In this document: positions 17,584 to 25,438 of the stretch, in pieces
How positions within the stretch are numbered: position 1 is the first letter of the stretch
How the letters are laid out: each line of letters starts with the position of its first letter
Source of the DNA: Pseudescherichia sp032055545
GTDB lineage: Bacteria > Pseudomonadota > Gammaproteobacteria > Enterobacterales > Enterobacteriaceae
Direction: 5' to 3'
Assembly: GCA_032055545.1 (NCBI GenBank)
Contig: DAMBQR010000012.1
Span: 1-64,000, forward strand
Length of the DNA stretch: 64,000 nucleotides
Position numbers and translations under genes: made by a program
The notes under the pieces: model-generated
What the model saw: the letters and a program-made list of their open reading frames with translations, nothing else
Databases searched by the model: none
What the model was told of the DNA's origin: nothing

Positions 17584-18090
17584 ATGCGCGAACATTTTCG
17601 TGATCTCCCGATGGACGCCCCTGAACTGCAACCGATCATCGCGGGACTGTTTGGTGAATACGCTGCCCGCTACGGGGACTACTTCTCTAAAGATACGGAG
17701 GTGGAGCTGAACGAGTGGTTTCTGCCGCCGCAGGGGCTATTTCTGGTGCTCGAGCGCGACGGAGAGATTATCGCCACCGGGGCCTATAAACCATTCGACG
17801 CGCAGACGGCGGAGATCAAGCGTATCTGGACCCAGCGCACCCTGCGCCAGCAGGGGCTGGCCGGGCGCATGATGCAGGCCCTGGAGCAGCGGGCGTCCCT
17901 TGCAGGCTATCGGCGGATCTTTCTTACCACCGGCTTTCGCCAGCCGGAGGCGGTAAAGCTCTATCTGAGCCTGGGGTATGAAGCCCACTTCGATCTCCAT
18001 CGTGACCCCGAGGAGTACAGCCTGCCGCCCTATGACGGACGGCTGCGCTTTACCATAACGCTGGACGTTGCCCTGCGCCACTCTGCCTGA
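17584..18090 (+). CDS. GNAT N-acetyltransferase (SnaA-like role)
   Basis: A 168-residue GNAT protein; the acetyl-CoA binding strand-turn is RTLRQQGLAGRMMQAL (about 86-101) and the C-terminal half has YLSLGYEAH. It starts 10 bp after the binding-protein gene with a GGAGAG site. In Bacillus the cognate acetyltransferase (SnaA/SnaB) acetylates the amine of the imported S-substituted cysteine before cleavage. The same first step fits this operon. The exact substrate cannot be read from sequence. Confidence 0.8.
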   Translation: MREHFRDLPMDAPELQPIIAGLFGEYAARYGDYFSKDTEVELNEWFLPPQGLFLVLERDGEIIATGAYKPFDAQTAEIKRIWTQRTLRQQGLAGRMMQALEQRASLAGYRRIFLTTGFRQPEAVKLYLSLGYEAHFDLHRDPEEYSLPPYDGRLRFTITLDVALRHSA

Positions 18091-18099
18091 GGAAAAAAG

Positions 18100-19029
18100 A
18101 TGACCACACCAGAAAGTATTAAAGTGATCCCTGCCCGCTATCCGCTGCGCACCCTGGGCGCGTTCGTGGCGCTATTCGTGCTGGCGGTCGTGATCCAGTC
18201 CGTTGCCTTTAATCCACGCTGGGAGTGGCACGTGTTCGCCCGCTGGTTTTTCGATCCGGCGATCCTCTATGGCGTCGGCCAGACGCTGCTGCTCACCCTG
18301 CTGGGGACGGTGCTCAGCGTGATTATCGGTGGCCTGCTGGCGCTGGCTCGCCTCTCATCCTCCTGGCTGCTGAGCAGCCTCGCCTGGGGCTACATCTGGC
18401 TGTTTCGCTCTCTGCCGCTGATTGTGGTGCTGATTATTCTCTATAACTTCTCCTATCTCTACGACACGCTGACCATCGGCATTCCCTTTACCGCTATTAG
18501 CTGGGGGCAGTTTGAGACCATCAACGTGCTGGGGCAGTTCTCAACGGCGGTGGTGGGGCTGACGCTGGTCCAGAGCGCCTATACCGCTGAGATTATCCGC
18601 GGCGGATTTTTGGGCGTCGATCACGGTCAGTACGAGGCCGCTGCCGCCCTGGGCTTACCGGCGTGGCGGCGCACCCTGCGCATCATTTTGCCTCAGGCGC
18701 TGCGCACCATTCTGCCGTCGGGCTTTAACGAAATCATCAGCCTCGCTAAGGGAACGGCGATGGTTTACGTGCTGGCGATGCCGGAGCTGTTTTATACCAT
18801 CCAGATGATCTACAACCGTACCCAGGAGGTGATCCCCCTGCTGATGGTCGGCGCGGTGTGGTATCTGGCGATCACCAGCGTGCTGTCGATTATTCAACAT
18901 CTTGTGGAGCGCGCTCTGGCCCGCAGCGAACGCCGTTCGGCTATCAACGCCGCGCCGCGCGCCTCCCGTGTCGCCTCGCCAGCAACCCACGTTAACGCTC
19001 AGGAGCCTGTTCATGCCCACCTCTCATAA
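18100..19029 (+). CDS. ABC transporter permease, polar amino acid type
   Basis: A 309-residue inner-membrane permease of the HisM/TcyL type with about five to six helices and the ATPase-docking EAA loop (YEAAAALGLPAWRRTLRIILPQ, about 178-199). It is longer than typical family members because of an extra N-terminal hydrophobic segment and a polar C-terminal tail. Only one permease gene is present, so it should function as a homodimer. The ATPase gene begins inside its last codons. Confidence 0.85.
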   Translation: MTTPESIKVIPARYPLRTLGAFVALFVLAVVIQSVAFNPRWEWHVFARWFFDPAILYGVGQTLLLTLLGTVLSVIIGGLLALARLSSSWLLSSLAWGYIWLFRSLPLIVVLIILYNFSYLYDTLTIGIPFTAISWGQFETINVLGQFSTAVVGLTLVQSAYTAEIIRGGFLGVDHGQYEAAAALGLPAWRRTLRIILPQALRTILPSGFNEIISLAKGTAMVYVLAMPELFYTIQMIYNRTQEVIPLLMVGAVWYLAITSVLSIIQHLVERALARSERRSAINAAPRASRVASPATHVNAQEPVHAHLS

Positions 19030-19786
19030 TGGCCATATCTCAATTACCGGCGTCAGCAAATACTTTGGTCGCCACAAGGCGCTGGACGGCGTCTCGCTGG
19101 AGCTGCCGCCTGGATCGGTAACGGTGATCCTTGGCCCCTCCGGCTCGGGAAAGTCAACGCTGCTGCGGGCTATTAATCATCTGGAGCGGGTGGATGAGGG
19201 CTTTATCCAGATCGACGGGGATTACATCGGCTACCGCCGGGAAGGTGATCGGCTCTACGAGCTGAAAGAGAAAGAGATCCTGCGCCAGCGCATCAACGTT
19301 GGCTACGTTTTCCAGAACTTCAATCTCTTTCCGCATCTGACGGTGCTGGAAAATCTGATTGAAGCGCCCATCGCCCATAAGCAGCTCAGCCGCAAAGCCG
19401 CCGTTGATCGGGCTTACGAACTGTTGGACGTCGTCGGCCTGCGCAATAAGGCCGACGCCTGGTCGCGCCATCTCTCTGGCGGTCAGCAGCAGCGGATCGC
19501 CATTGCCCGCGCGCTGGCGCTGCGTCCACGGGTTATGCTGTTTGATGAGCCGACCTCGGCCCTCGACCCCGAGCTGGTGGGCGAGGTGCTTGACGTCATC
19601 AAAACCCTGGCCCGCTCCGGCACGACGCTGGTGGTCGTTACCCATGAGATCGGCTTTGCTCGCGAAGTGGCGGACAAGGTAGTCTTTATGGTGGACGGGA
19701 AGATCGTCGAGCAGGGCAGCAGCGAGGCGGTGCTTAACCGCCCGCAGCATCCCCGCACCCAGCAGTTCTTATCAAAAGTGCTTTAG
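19013..19786 (+). CDS. ABC transporter ATP-binding protein, polar amino acid type
   Basis: A 257-residue ATPase of the GlnQ/HisP/TcyN type: Walker A GPSGSGKST (about 42-50), Q-loop, signature LSGGQQQR, Walker B VMLFDEPTSALD. The start at 19013 is chosen for the AGGAG ten bases upstream and because it gives the normal family length; it overlaps the permease by 17 bases. It powers the uptake system of this operon. Confidence 0.9.
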   Translation: MPTSHNGHISITGVSKYFGRHKALDGVSLELPPGSVTVILGPSGSGKSTLLRAINHLERVDEGFIQIDGDYIGYRREGDRLYELKEKEILRQRINVGYVFQNFNLFPHLTVLENLIEAPIAHKQLSRKAAVDRAYELLDVVGLRNKADAWSRHLSGGQQQRIAIARALALRPRVMLFDEPTSALDPELVGEVLDVIKTLARSGTTLVVVTHEIGFAREVADKVVFMVDGKIVEQGSSEAVLNRPQHPRTQQFLSKVL

Positions 19787-19795
19787 GGAGGCGGA

Positions 19796-20689
19796 ATGAA
19801 ACAGGGACTATTGGCGCTGCTGCTGGTGAGCGCCGGGAGCCATGCGCAGGGAACCATCGACCTTGCGGCAAATGAGAAACCGCTCCACAGCGAGCGGGAC
19901 GAGGCGGCGGTGGCGAAGATCCCGGCTAACTATCGATTTGTGGAGCCAGGGACGCTAACGGTGGCCGTCTCCGCGCTTAACTCGCCGCCACTGGCGCTGC
20001 TGGCCAGCGATAACCGCACGCGGGTAGGCAGCGATCCGGATATCGCCAGACTGCTGGCCGACAGCCTTGGGCTAAAGGTTAAAATCATTCCTACTGCCTG
20101 GGAGGACTGGCCGCTCGGTATTTCGTCTGGACGTTACGACGTGGCGCTGGTCAATATTGCCGTTACCGAGCAGCGCAAAGAGAAGTTCGATTTCGCCACT
20201 TACCGGGTCGACTCGCTGGCTTTTTCAGTCAAGTCCACCAGCAAGATTGCGGCGATAAGCAAGGCTGAGGATCTGGCCGGATTAAAGGTGATTGTCGGCT
20301 CCGGCACGAATCAGGAAAAAATTCTGCTCGGCTGGAATGAGGAGAACAGGGTGGCCGGACGCCAACCTGCGCTGCCGGTCTATCTTACCGACGACGCCTC
20401 GGCCAACCTGTTTATTCAGTCGGGCCGGGCTGACGTCTTCTTTGGCCCGCAGTCGGTCGCCGCCTATAAAGCGGCGCTAAACGGGACCACCAGGGTAGTC
20501 GGTCTCGGCCCTAAAAAGGCCTATGTCGCGACAACAACCAAAAAGGGCAATGGCCTCGCCACAGCGTTACAGGCTGCACTGAATGGGGCGATAGCCCGTG
20601 GTGAGTATCAGCGGGTGTTGAGCCGCTGGGGCGAGCAAGGGGAGGCGGTTAACGCCTCCGTATTAAATCCACCAGGGATCACCTACTGA
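19796..20689 (+). CDS. Periplasmic amino-acid-type binding protein (TcyJ/K-like), copy 2
   Basis: A 297-residue SBP family 3 protein with a short signal peptide (cut near SHA-QG). It matches copy 1 along its length, with the same TAWEDWPLGISSGRYD and VGSGTNQEKILLGWN blocks but different residues elsewhere, so ligand ranges may differ. The Bacillus ytm operon also has two binding proteins (TcyJ, TcyK). It is the last gene of the operon and converges with the dehydratase gene 24 bp downstream; no clear terminator separates them. Confidence 0.85.
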   Translation: MKQGLLALLLVSAGSHAQGTIDLAANEKPLHSERDEAAVAKIPANYRFVEPGTLTVAVSALNSPPLALLASDNRTRVGSDPDIARLLADSLGLKVKIIPTAWEDWPLGISSGRYDVALVNIAVTEQRKEKFDFATYRVDSLAFSVKSTSKIAAISKAEDLAGLKVIVGSGTNQEKILLGWNEENRVAGRQPALPVYLTDDASANLFIQSGRADVFFGPQSVAAYKAALNGTTRVVGLGPKKAYVATTTKKGNGLATALQAALNGAIARGEYQRVLSRWGEQGEAVNASVLNPPGITY

Positions 20690-20713
20690 GAAAAGACCGC
20701 GGCCTGACAGGCG

Positions 20714-21910
20714 CTATGGCCGTTTGCCAAACTCAGCGGTCTGCTGCGTCCAACGCCGCGCCTGCTCGCTCAACGTAAAGCCAAGACCGTGACGGTCGGA
20801 GACATACATCCGGCCATCCCGCAGCTCAAGCTGCTCGTTAAACAGCGGGTTTAGCCACTCAAAGTGCTCCAGCCACGGCTCCAGCGGGTAGGCTGCCGCC
20901 AGGTGAAGATGGACCTCCATCGCGAAGTGCGGAGCCAGCTTGCGTCCGTGCTTCGCAGCCAGATCCATAATCTTCAGGAAAGGTGAGATGCCGCCAACCC
21001 GTGGCGCATCGGGCTGGACGAAATCGCTGGCGTTGCCAAGGATAAGCTGCTCATGCTCGCGGAAGCTGGTCAGCATTTCGCCAGTCGCGATTGGCGTATC
21101 CAGCACGGCGGCGAGCTGGGCGTGGCCCTCAACGTCATAGGCGTCGAGCGGCTCCTCGATCCAGATCAGGTTGAAGTGCTCCATTTTGCGCCCCATACGG
21201 ATGGCGGTTTCGCGATCCCACTGCTGGTTAGCATCCACCATCAGCGGAAAATCATCCCCCAGCGCCTCGCGTACGGCAGTCAGTCGGCGAATATCCTCCG
21301 CAGTGTTGGGCTGACCGACCTTCAGCTTGATGCCGCCAATACCGTTCTCCCGGGAGATGGTGACATTTTTCAGCACCTGATCCAGCGGCGTATGCAGGAA
21401 GCCGCCGGAGGTGTTGTAGCACTGGAACGAGTCACGATGGGAGCCGAGCAGCTTCGCCAGCGGCAGGCCCGCGCGTTTGGCTTTCATATCCCACAGGGCA
21501 ATATCGAAAGGGGAGATAGCCTGTACCGCCATGCCGCTGCGGCCCACGGATGCCCCCGCCCACAGCAGCTTGCTGTAGATCTTGTCGATATCGTTGGGAT
21601 CTTCCCCCAGCAGGTTATCGGCAATCTCTTTGGCATGGGCGTAAATCCCCTGGCCGCCAGCGCGTTTGGAGTAGCTGAAACCCACCCCCTCAACGCCATC
21701 GCGAGAGCGGATCTCCGCCACGATAATCGCCACTTCGGTCAGCGGTTTTTGTCGGCCAGTTAATACTTTGGCATCGCTGACCGGCGTCGCCAGCGGCAGA
21801 AAGGCGAGGGAGAGCTTCACCCACTCAATACGATCCCCGCTTTCCGCCGCCGTTTTCACACCCTGCGCCTGGGCATAGGTCACTGAATCAGAATTTGCGC
21901 TAAAGGTCAT
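20714..21910 (-). CDS. L-talarate/galactarate dehydratase
   Basis: A 398-residue enolase-superfamily acid-sugar dehydratase (mandelate racemase subgroup), matching Salmonella TalrD/GalrD (STM3697) almost throughout. Catalytic features are in place: the KxK pair in GGIKLKVGQ, metal ligands in DANQQWD, WIEEPLD and ATGEML, and the late HFAMEVHLHL histidine. It dehydrates L-talarate and m-galactarate to keto-deoxy-glucarate for the glucarate route. No sugar-acid transporter gene sits next to it. A 20-bp palindrome lies 20 bp upstream and a LacI-type regulator is divergent, so repression with induction by substrate is likely (inference). Confidence 0.92.
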   Translation of the reverse strand: MTFSANSDSVTYAQAQGVKTAAESGDRIEWVKLSLAFLPLATPVSDAKVLTGRQKPLTEVAIIVAEIRSRDGVEGVGFSYSKRAGGQGIYAHAKEIADNLLGEDPNDIDKIYSKLLWAGASVGRSGMAVQAISPFDIALWDMKAKRAGLPLAKLLGSHRDSFQCYNTSGGFLHTPLDQVLKNVTISRENGIGGIKLKVGQPNTAEDIRRLTAVREALGDDFPLMVDANQQWDRETAIRMGRKMEHFNLIWIEEPLDAYDVEGHAQLAAVLDTPIATGEMLTSFREHEQLILGNASDFVQPDAPRVGGISPFLKIMDLAAKHGRKLAPHFAMEVHLHLAAAYPLEPWLEHFEWLNPLFNEQLELRDGRMYVSDRHGLGFTLSEQARRWTQQTAEFGKRP

Positions 21911-21930
21911 CTTACTCTCCGTCGGTTATA

Positions 21931-21950
21931 AAATGTTTGCGCTAACATTT
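21931..21950. promoter_or_regulatory. Operator palindrome of the talarate dehydratase gene
   Basis: AAATGTTTGCGCTAACATTT is an inverted repeat broken only at one symmetric base pair around the central GCGC. Length, central CG step and AACATTT arms are typical of LacI/GntR(LacI)-type operators. It lies 20 bp upstream of the dehydratase ATG, opposite a LacI-family gene. Confidence 0.7.
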
Positions 21951-22102
21951 ATAGTTTAACGGCCATACCGTTGCCAGTAGGGAGGTGATAATTTGTACAG
22001 GTGATCACAATTTCTTCCCGCCTGGCTCGCATTAGCGTGTGGATTAAGTGAGCAGCATGATGAATAATGGTAGAAATGCTTTTGAGAACAGGTTGATACT
22101 GT

Positions 22103-23122
22103 GTGACCACGCCTAAAATCTCTCGCCCGCAGCCGCCTCGGGCACCCACCCTTGATGACGTTGCTCGCGTGGCTGGATTGTCCTCAATGACCGTCAGCCG
22201 GGCGATCAATACGCCAGATCGGGTGCGGCCTGAAACGGTGGAGCGGGTGATGAATGCCGTTAAGGCTACCGGCTATATTCCTAACGCGCTGGCGGGTGGG
22301 CTGGCTACCCGACGCAGCAAACTGGTTGCCGTTGTGGTACCGCAGATCAATAACAGCATGTTCGTGGATACTATTCAGTCGCTTAACGATGCGCTGGCGG
22401 CGCGGGGCTACCATATGCTGCTCTGTATGTCAGGCTACACGCCGCAGACCGAAGCCGAACTGGTGGCGGCGCTGCTTTCGCGCCGTCCGGATGGCATCGT
22501 GTTAACCGGTATTCACCACTCGACGGAGCTGAAAAAGATTGTGCTAAACGCCAGCGTGCCGGTGGTAGAAATTTGGGATGCTACCCCAACGCCGCTTGAT
22601 ATGCTGGTTGGATTCTCCCATGAGAAAGTGGGCCAGGCGCTGGGGCATTTTTTACAGCGTAAAAGCTATCGGCGACCGGGGCTGATCTGGGCTGAGGACC
22701 GTCGCGCCCAGCAGAGAAAGGCGGGGCTATGTGAGGCGCTAACATTCCACGGTTTTCCTCTACCTTTACAGGTAAACGTGCCGTTACCCGCCAGGCTGGC
22801 ACTGGGCCGGGAGGGACTGGGAGCGCTGCTGGCTCAGGGAGAGTGTGACGTGGTGGTGTGCAGCTCCGATACCCTGGCACAGGGGGTAATTATGGAGGCC
22901 GAAAGCCGCGGGCTGCGTGTGCCGCAGGATCTGGCCGTCGTCGGTTTCGGCGATCTCGACTTCGCCGCCTCCAATCGGCCGGCGATTACTACCGTTAGCG
23001 TCGATCGCCATGCGATAGGCCTGCGCGCCGCGACGCTGCTTGCCGACCGCATTGAGGGAATCGAACCTGAAAATGCTATTCAGGACGTTGGCTTTACGCT
23101 TATTGAGCGCGAATCGGCTTAA
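22103..23122 (+). CDS. LacI-family repressor, probably of the talarate/galactarate gene
   Basis: A 339-residue LacI-type regulator: helix-turn-helix TLDDVARVAGLSSMTVSRAIN (about residues 15-35), hinge helix NALAGGLATRRS, then a periplasmic-binding-protein fold with SSDTLAQGVIMEAESRGL near the end. The start is a GTG at 22103. It most resembles the gluconate-repressor branch. It is divergent from the dehydratase, with the palindrome at 21931 between them, so that gene is the most likely target. Confidence 0.85.
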   Translation: MTTPKISRPQPPRAPTLDDVARVAGLSSMTVSRAINTPDRVRPETVERVMNAVKATGYIPNALAGGLATRRSKLVAVVVPQINNSMFVDTIQSLNDALAARGYHMLLCMSGYTPQTEAELVAALLSRRPDGIVLTGIHHSTELKKIVLNASVPVVEIWDATPTPLDMLVGFSHEKVGQALGHFLQRKSYRRPGLIWAEDRRAQQRKAGLCEALTFHGFPLPLQVNVPLPARLALGREGLGALLAQGECDVVVCSSDTLAQGVIMEAESRGLRVPQDLAVVGFGDLDFAASNRPAITTVSVDRHAIGLRAATLLADRIEGIEPENAIQDVGFTLIERESA

Positions 23123-23141
23123 ACAAAATGCAGGAGGATAA

Positions 23142-23615
23142 GTGGTAACGTTCCGAGTCCCAACCAGCCGTGAGTTTTCGGCTTTTGTTGACTATTTTAT
23201 CCCGGATTATGCCGCCGAGATCGTTAGCAACTATCGCCTCTCAGAAGTGGATGCTGTTGAGCAGGCGCGTCGCGAGCTGGAAGCCAGCTTCCCTGACGGC
23301 GAGAAGAGTACGGGGCAGGTACTCCTCTGCATTATTCTGAGTGCACCTGAGAAAGAACACCACATCGGCTATCTCTGGTACAAACCAGATCCGCAGCTGC
23401 ACTCAGCCTGGATCAATGACTTCTACCTTTTCCCTGCGTTCCGGGGAAAAGGTTTTGGCAGCCAGGCTATGAAGCAGCTTGAGCTGCGCCTGGTGGAAGA
23501 GGGCTGTAAGCAGATTAAGCTGCGGGTGGCTGCCGGAAATTCGCAGGCCAGACGGGTTTATGAGCATAATGGTTTTAACGTAACCGGTATCAATATGAAT
23601 AAAGTGCTGGGTTAA
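23142..23615 (+). CDS. GNAT-family N-acetyltransferase
   Basis: A 157-residue GNAT acetyltransferase with acetyl-CoA loop FRGKGFGSQAM (about 106-116) and the terminal NSQARRVYEHNGF strand-helix. GTG start after AGGAGGATAA, 19 bp downstream of the LacI gene, so probably co-transcribed with it. The substrate is unknown. Confidence 0.82.
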   Translation: MVTFRVPTSREFSAFVDYFIPDYAAEIVSNYRLSEVDAVEQARRELEASFPDGEKSTGQVLLCIILSAPEKEHHIGYLWYKPDPQLHSAWINDFYLFPAFRGKGFGSQAMKQLELRLVEEGCKQIKLRVAAGNSQARRVYEHNGFNVTGINMNKVLG

Positions 23616-23652
23616 TATTCCAGCCAGACGCTAAATAAACGAGGAGTTTGCT

Positions 23653-23883
23653 ATGCCGCATATCGATATTAAATGTTTCCCACGCGACCTGACCGACGAG
23701 CAGAAAACCGCGCTGGCGGACGATATTACTGCCGCGATTGTCCGCCATCTCAACAGCAAGGATAGCTCAGTAAGCGTTGCGCTAAGTCAGGTTCAGCCGG
23801 AAGACTGGAAGGCGCAGGTATGGGATACAGAAATCGCCCCGCAGATGGCAGAGCTGATTAAAAAGCCGGGCTACGACATGTAG
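23653..23883 (+). CDS. pptA: 4-oxalocrotonate tautomerase-family protein PptA
   Basis: A 76-residue tautomerase matching E. coli PptA (YdcE). Catalytic Pro2, which becomes the N-terminal residue after Met removal, is present (MPHIDIKCFPRDL), as is the conserved LNSKDSSVSVAL segment. It tautomerises phenylpyruvate-like substrates in vitro; the physiological role is unknown. The adjacent convergent yddH is its E. coli neighbour too. Confidence 0.9.
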   Translation: MPHIDIKCFPRDLTDEQKTALADDITAAIVRHLNSKDSSVSVALSQVQPEDWKAQVWDTEIAPQMAELIKKPGYDM

Positions 23884-23889
23884 TTTATT

Positions 23890-23913
23890 CTCCCTGCCAT
23901 TAACGGCAGGGAG
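23890..23913. terminator. Hairpin between pptA and yddH
   Basis: A perfect 9-bp stem (CTCCCTGCC / GGCAGGGAG) with a 6-base loop between convergent genes. There is no good U tract on either side, so it is a weaker terminator candidate. Confidence 0.5.
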
Positions 23914-23918
23914 CACGG

Positions 23919-24494
23919 CTACCTATCGTTAATGCTCATCTGCCTGCCGCTGGCGACAAAGGTGCCGCCGCCCAGGTGGTGCAGGGTGTTGAGCTTGTCA
24001 TCATCAAACTGCCAGCGGCCATTGATAAACGCGCGTTCGTCGGCCGCAGCGGCGACCACCTCGCCAAACAGGGTGTCGTACTTCTCCTGCGCGGCGGTGG
24101 CCGGCAGCAGGCGGCACTCCATCCACGCCAGACAGCGCTCCTCAACCACCGGCAGACCCAACACCGGTCCGGAGATGACCGGAATACCGTAGCAGTTAAA
24201 TTTATCCTCATCGCGCCCGGTGACGCTCCCCACCGCGTAGGTCCAGTTTTTGGCGGCGACGCCGGGAACCACGATGCCAAACAAGCCGCTGCGCTCAATC
24301 AGCTCCCGCGACCATGCGCTCTTGTCGATCACGATAGCGATGCGCGGCGGGGAGAACTCCACCGGCATTGACCAGGCAGCTGCCATGATATTGCGGCGAT
24401 CGATCTGCTCGTCCCGGCTGGTGATCAGTACGGTGGGACCGTGGTTAAGCAGGCGGCTGGCGTGCTCCAGCGCAACGGGGCGGAAATGACGCAT
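23919..24494 (-). CDS. yddH: YddH, flavin reductase-like FMN-binding protein
   Basis: A 191-residue protein of the flavin reductase-like (FMN-binding split barrel) family, matching E. coli YddH: NIMAAAWSMPVEF, RIAIVIDKS and DEDKFNCYGIP motifs. The start at 24494 is set by AAGGAGTAACA; an upstream frame extension has no site. The partner enzyme is unknown. As a possible source of reduced flavin it might serve the monooxygenases at 13-17 kb (speculative). Confidence 0.85.
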   Translation of the reverse strand: MRHFRPVALEHASRLLNHGPTVLITSRDEQIDRRNIMAAAWSMPVEFSPPRIAIVIDKSAWSRELIERSGLFGIVVPGVAAKNWTYAVGSVTGRDEDKFNCYGIPVISGPVLGLPVVEERCLAWMECRLLPATAAQEKYDTLFGEVVAAAADERAFINGRWQFDDDKLNTLHHLGGGTFVASGRQMSINDR

Positions 24495-24629
24495 TGTTAC
24501 TCCTTTTAGTGACCTTGCTGTATTAAAGGCTGCATAGCCAATTAAATCAAGCCGCAACATTTACGTCATCGCGCCGTAACAAAGCCTGCCTATAGTCGCC
24601 AGCAACCAAGTCCCAAAGAGGATAACAAT

Positions 24630-24722
24630 ATGTTTGCTCTCCTGTCTTTTGTACAGGTGAGTGCGGCCCGTCATTATCTGGCGACGGGACGTTGTCGGCT
24701 TCCTGCTGCAGGAGGGCGATGA
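24630..24722 (+). CDS. Putative 30-residue leader peptide of the iron-type ABC operon
   Basis: ATG at 24630 is preceded by AGAGGA seven bases upstream and opens a 30-codon frame beginning MFALLSFVQV. Its TGA at 24720-24722 overlaps the ATG of the ATPase gene (TGATG), and its last codons form the GGAGGG ribosome site of that gene. This is the geometry of a translationally coupled leader. No homologue is known to me. Confidence 0.45.
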   Translation: MFALLSFVQVSAARHYLATGRCRLPAAGGR

Positions 24723-25438
24723 TGCACGCACTTACTCGTATCCGTCTCGAAGGTGTCTCGTACGCCTTTGCCACCCATACCGTTCTTCATCAGATCGATC
24801 TGCATATCGAACCCGGTAGCATTGTGGCTCTGCTCGGGCCGTCCGGCTGCGGAAAAAGCACGCTGCTGCGCCTGCTTGCCGGACTGACGCAGCCCGGGGA
24901 AGGGGAGATCTGGTTTGGTGAACGTTTGGTGGCGAAGGCTGGCTGGGCGCTGCCGCCCGAAGCGCGCGATATTGGTATGGTCTTCCAGGACTATGCGCTC
25001 TGGCCGCACATGTCCGTGGCGCAAAACGTGGCTTTTCCGCTGAAAATGCGCAACCTGCCGCGCAGCGAACGCGACGCACGTGTCGCCGAGGCGCTGGCGC
25101 GGGTAGGGCTGACTGACTTTGCCGAGCGTAAACCCTCTGGTCTTTCCGGCGGACAGCAGCAGAGGGTCGCACTGGCACGGGCCATTGTTGCCCAGCCCCG
25201 GGTGCTGCTGTTTGATGAGCCACTCTCTAATCTCGACAGTGAGCTACGGGAGTCGCTGTGCCTGGAGATGTCCCGCATCCTCCGCCACTCCGGAACCACT
25301 GCGGTCTACGTTACCCACGATCGCCGGGAAGCGGAATTGATTGCCGACCGTATAGTGCATCTCTCTGCCGGCCGCGTGGCCGCATTCGACTCGGTTACGC
25401 CTCAATTAGTTACAACATACAATGGAGCTTTACCATGA
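24722..25438 (+). CDS. ABC transporter ATP-binding protein, FbpC/AfuC-like
   Basis: A 238-residue ATPase: Walker A GPSGCGKST (about 37-45), signature LSGGQQQR, Walker B VLLFDEPLSNLD and a switch histidine in YVTHDRREAE. It is shorter than typical FbpC/PotA proteins because the C-terminal regulatory domain is missing. The start could be the ATG at 24719 or 24722; the latter has better spacing from GGAGGG. Its stop overlaps the start of the binding-protein gene (ATGA). Confidence 0.85.
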   Translation: MHALTRIRLEGVSYAFATHTVLHQIDLHIEPGSIVALLGPSGCGKSTLLRLLAGLTQPGEGEIWFGERLVAKAGWALPPEARDIGMVFQDYALWPHMSVAQNVAFPLKMRNLPRSERDARVAEALARVGLTDFAERKPSGLSGGQQQRVALARAIVAQPRVLLFDEPLSNLDSELRESLCLEMSRILRHSGTTAVYVTHDRREAELIADRIVHLSAGRVAAFDSVTPQLVTTYNGALP

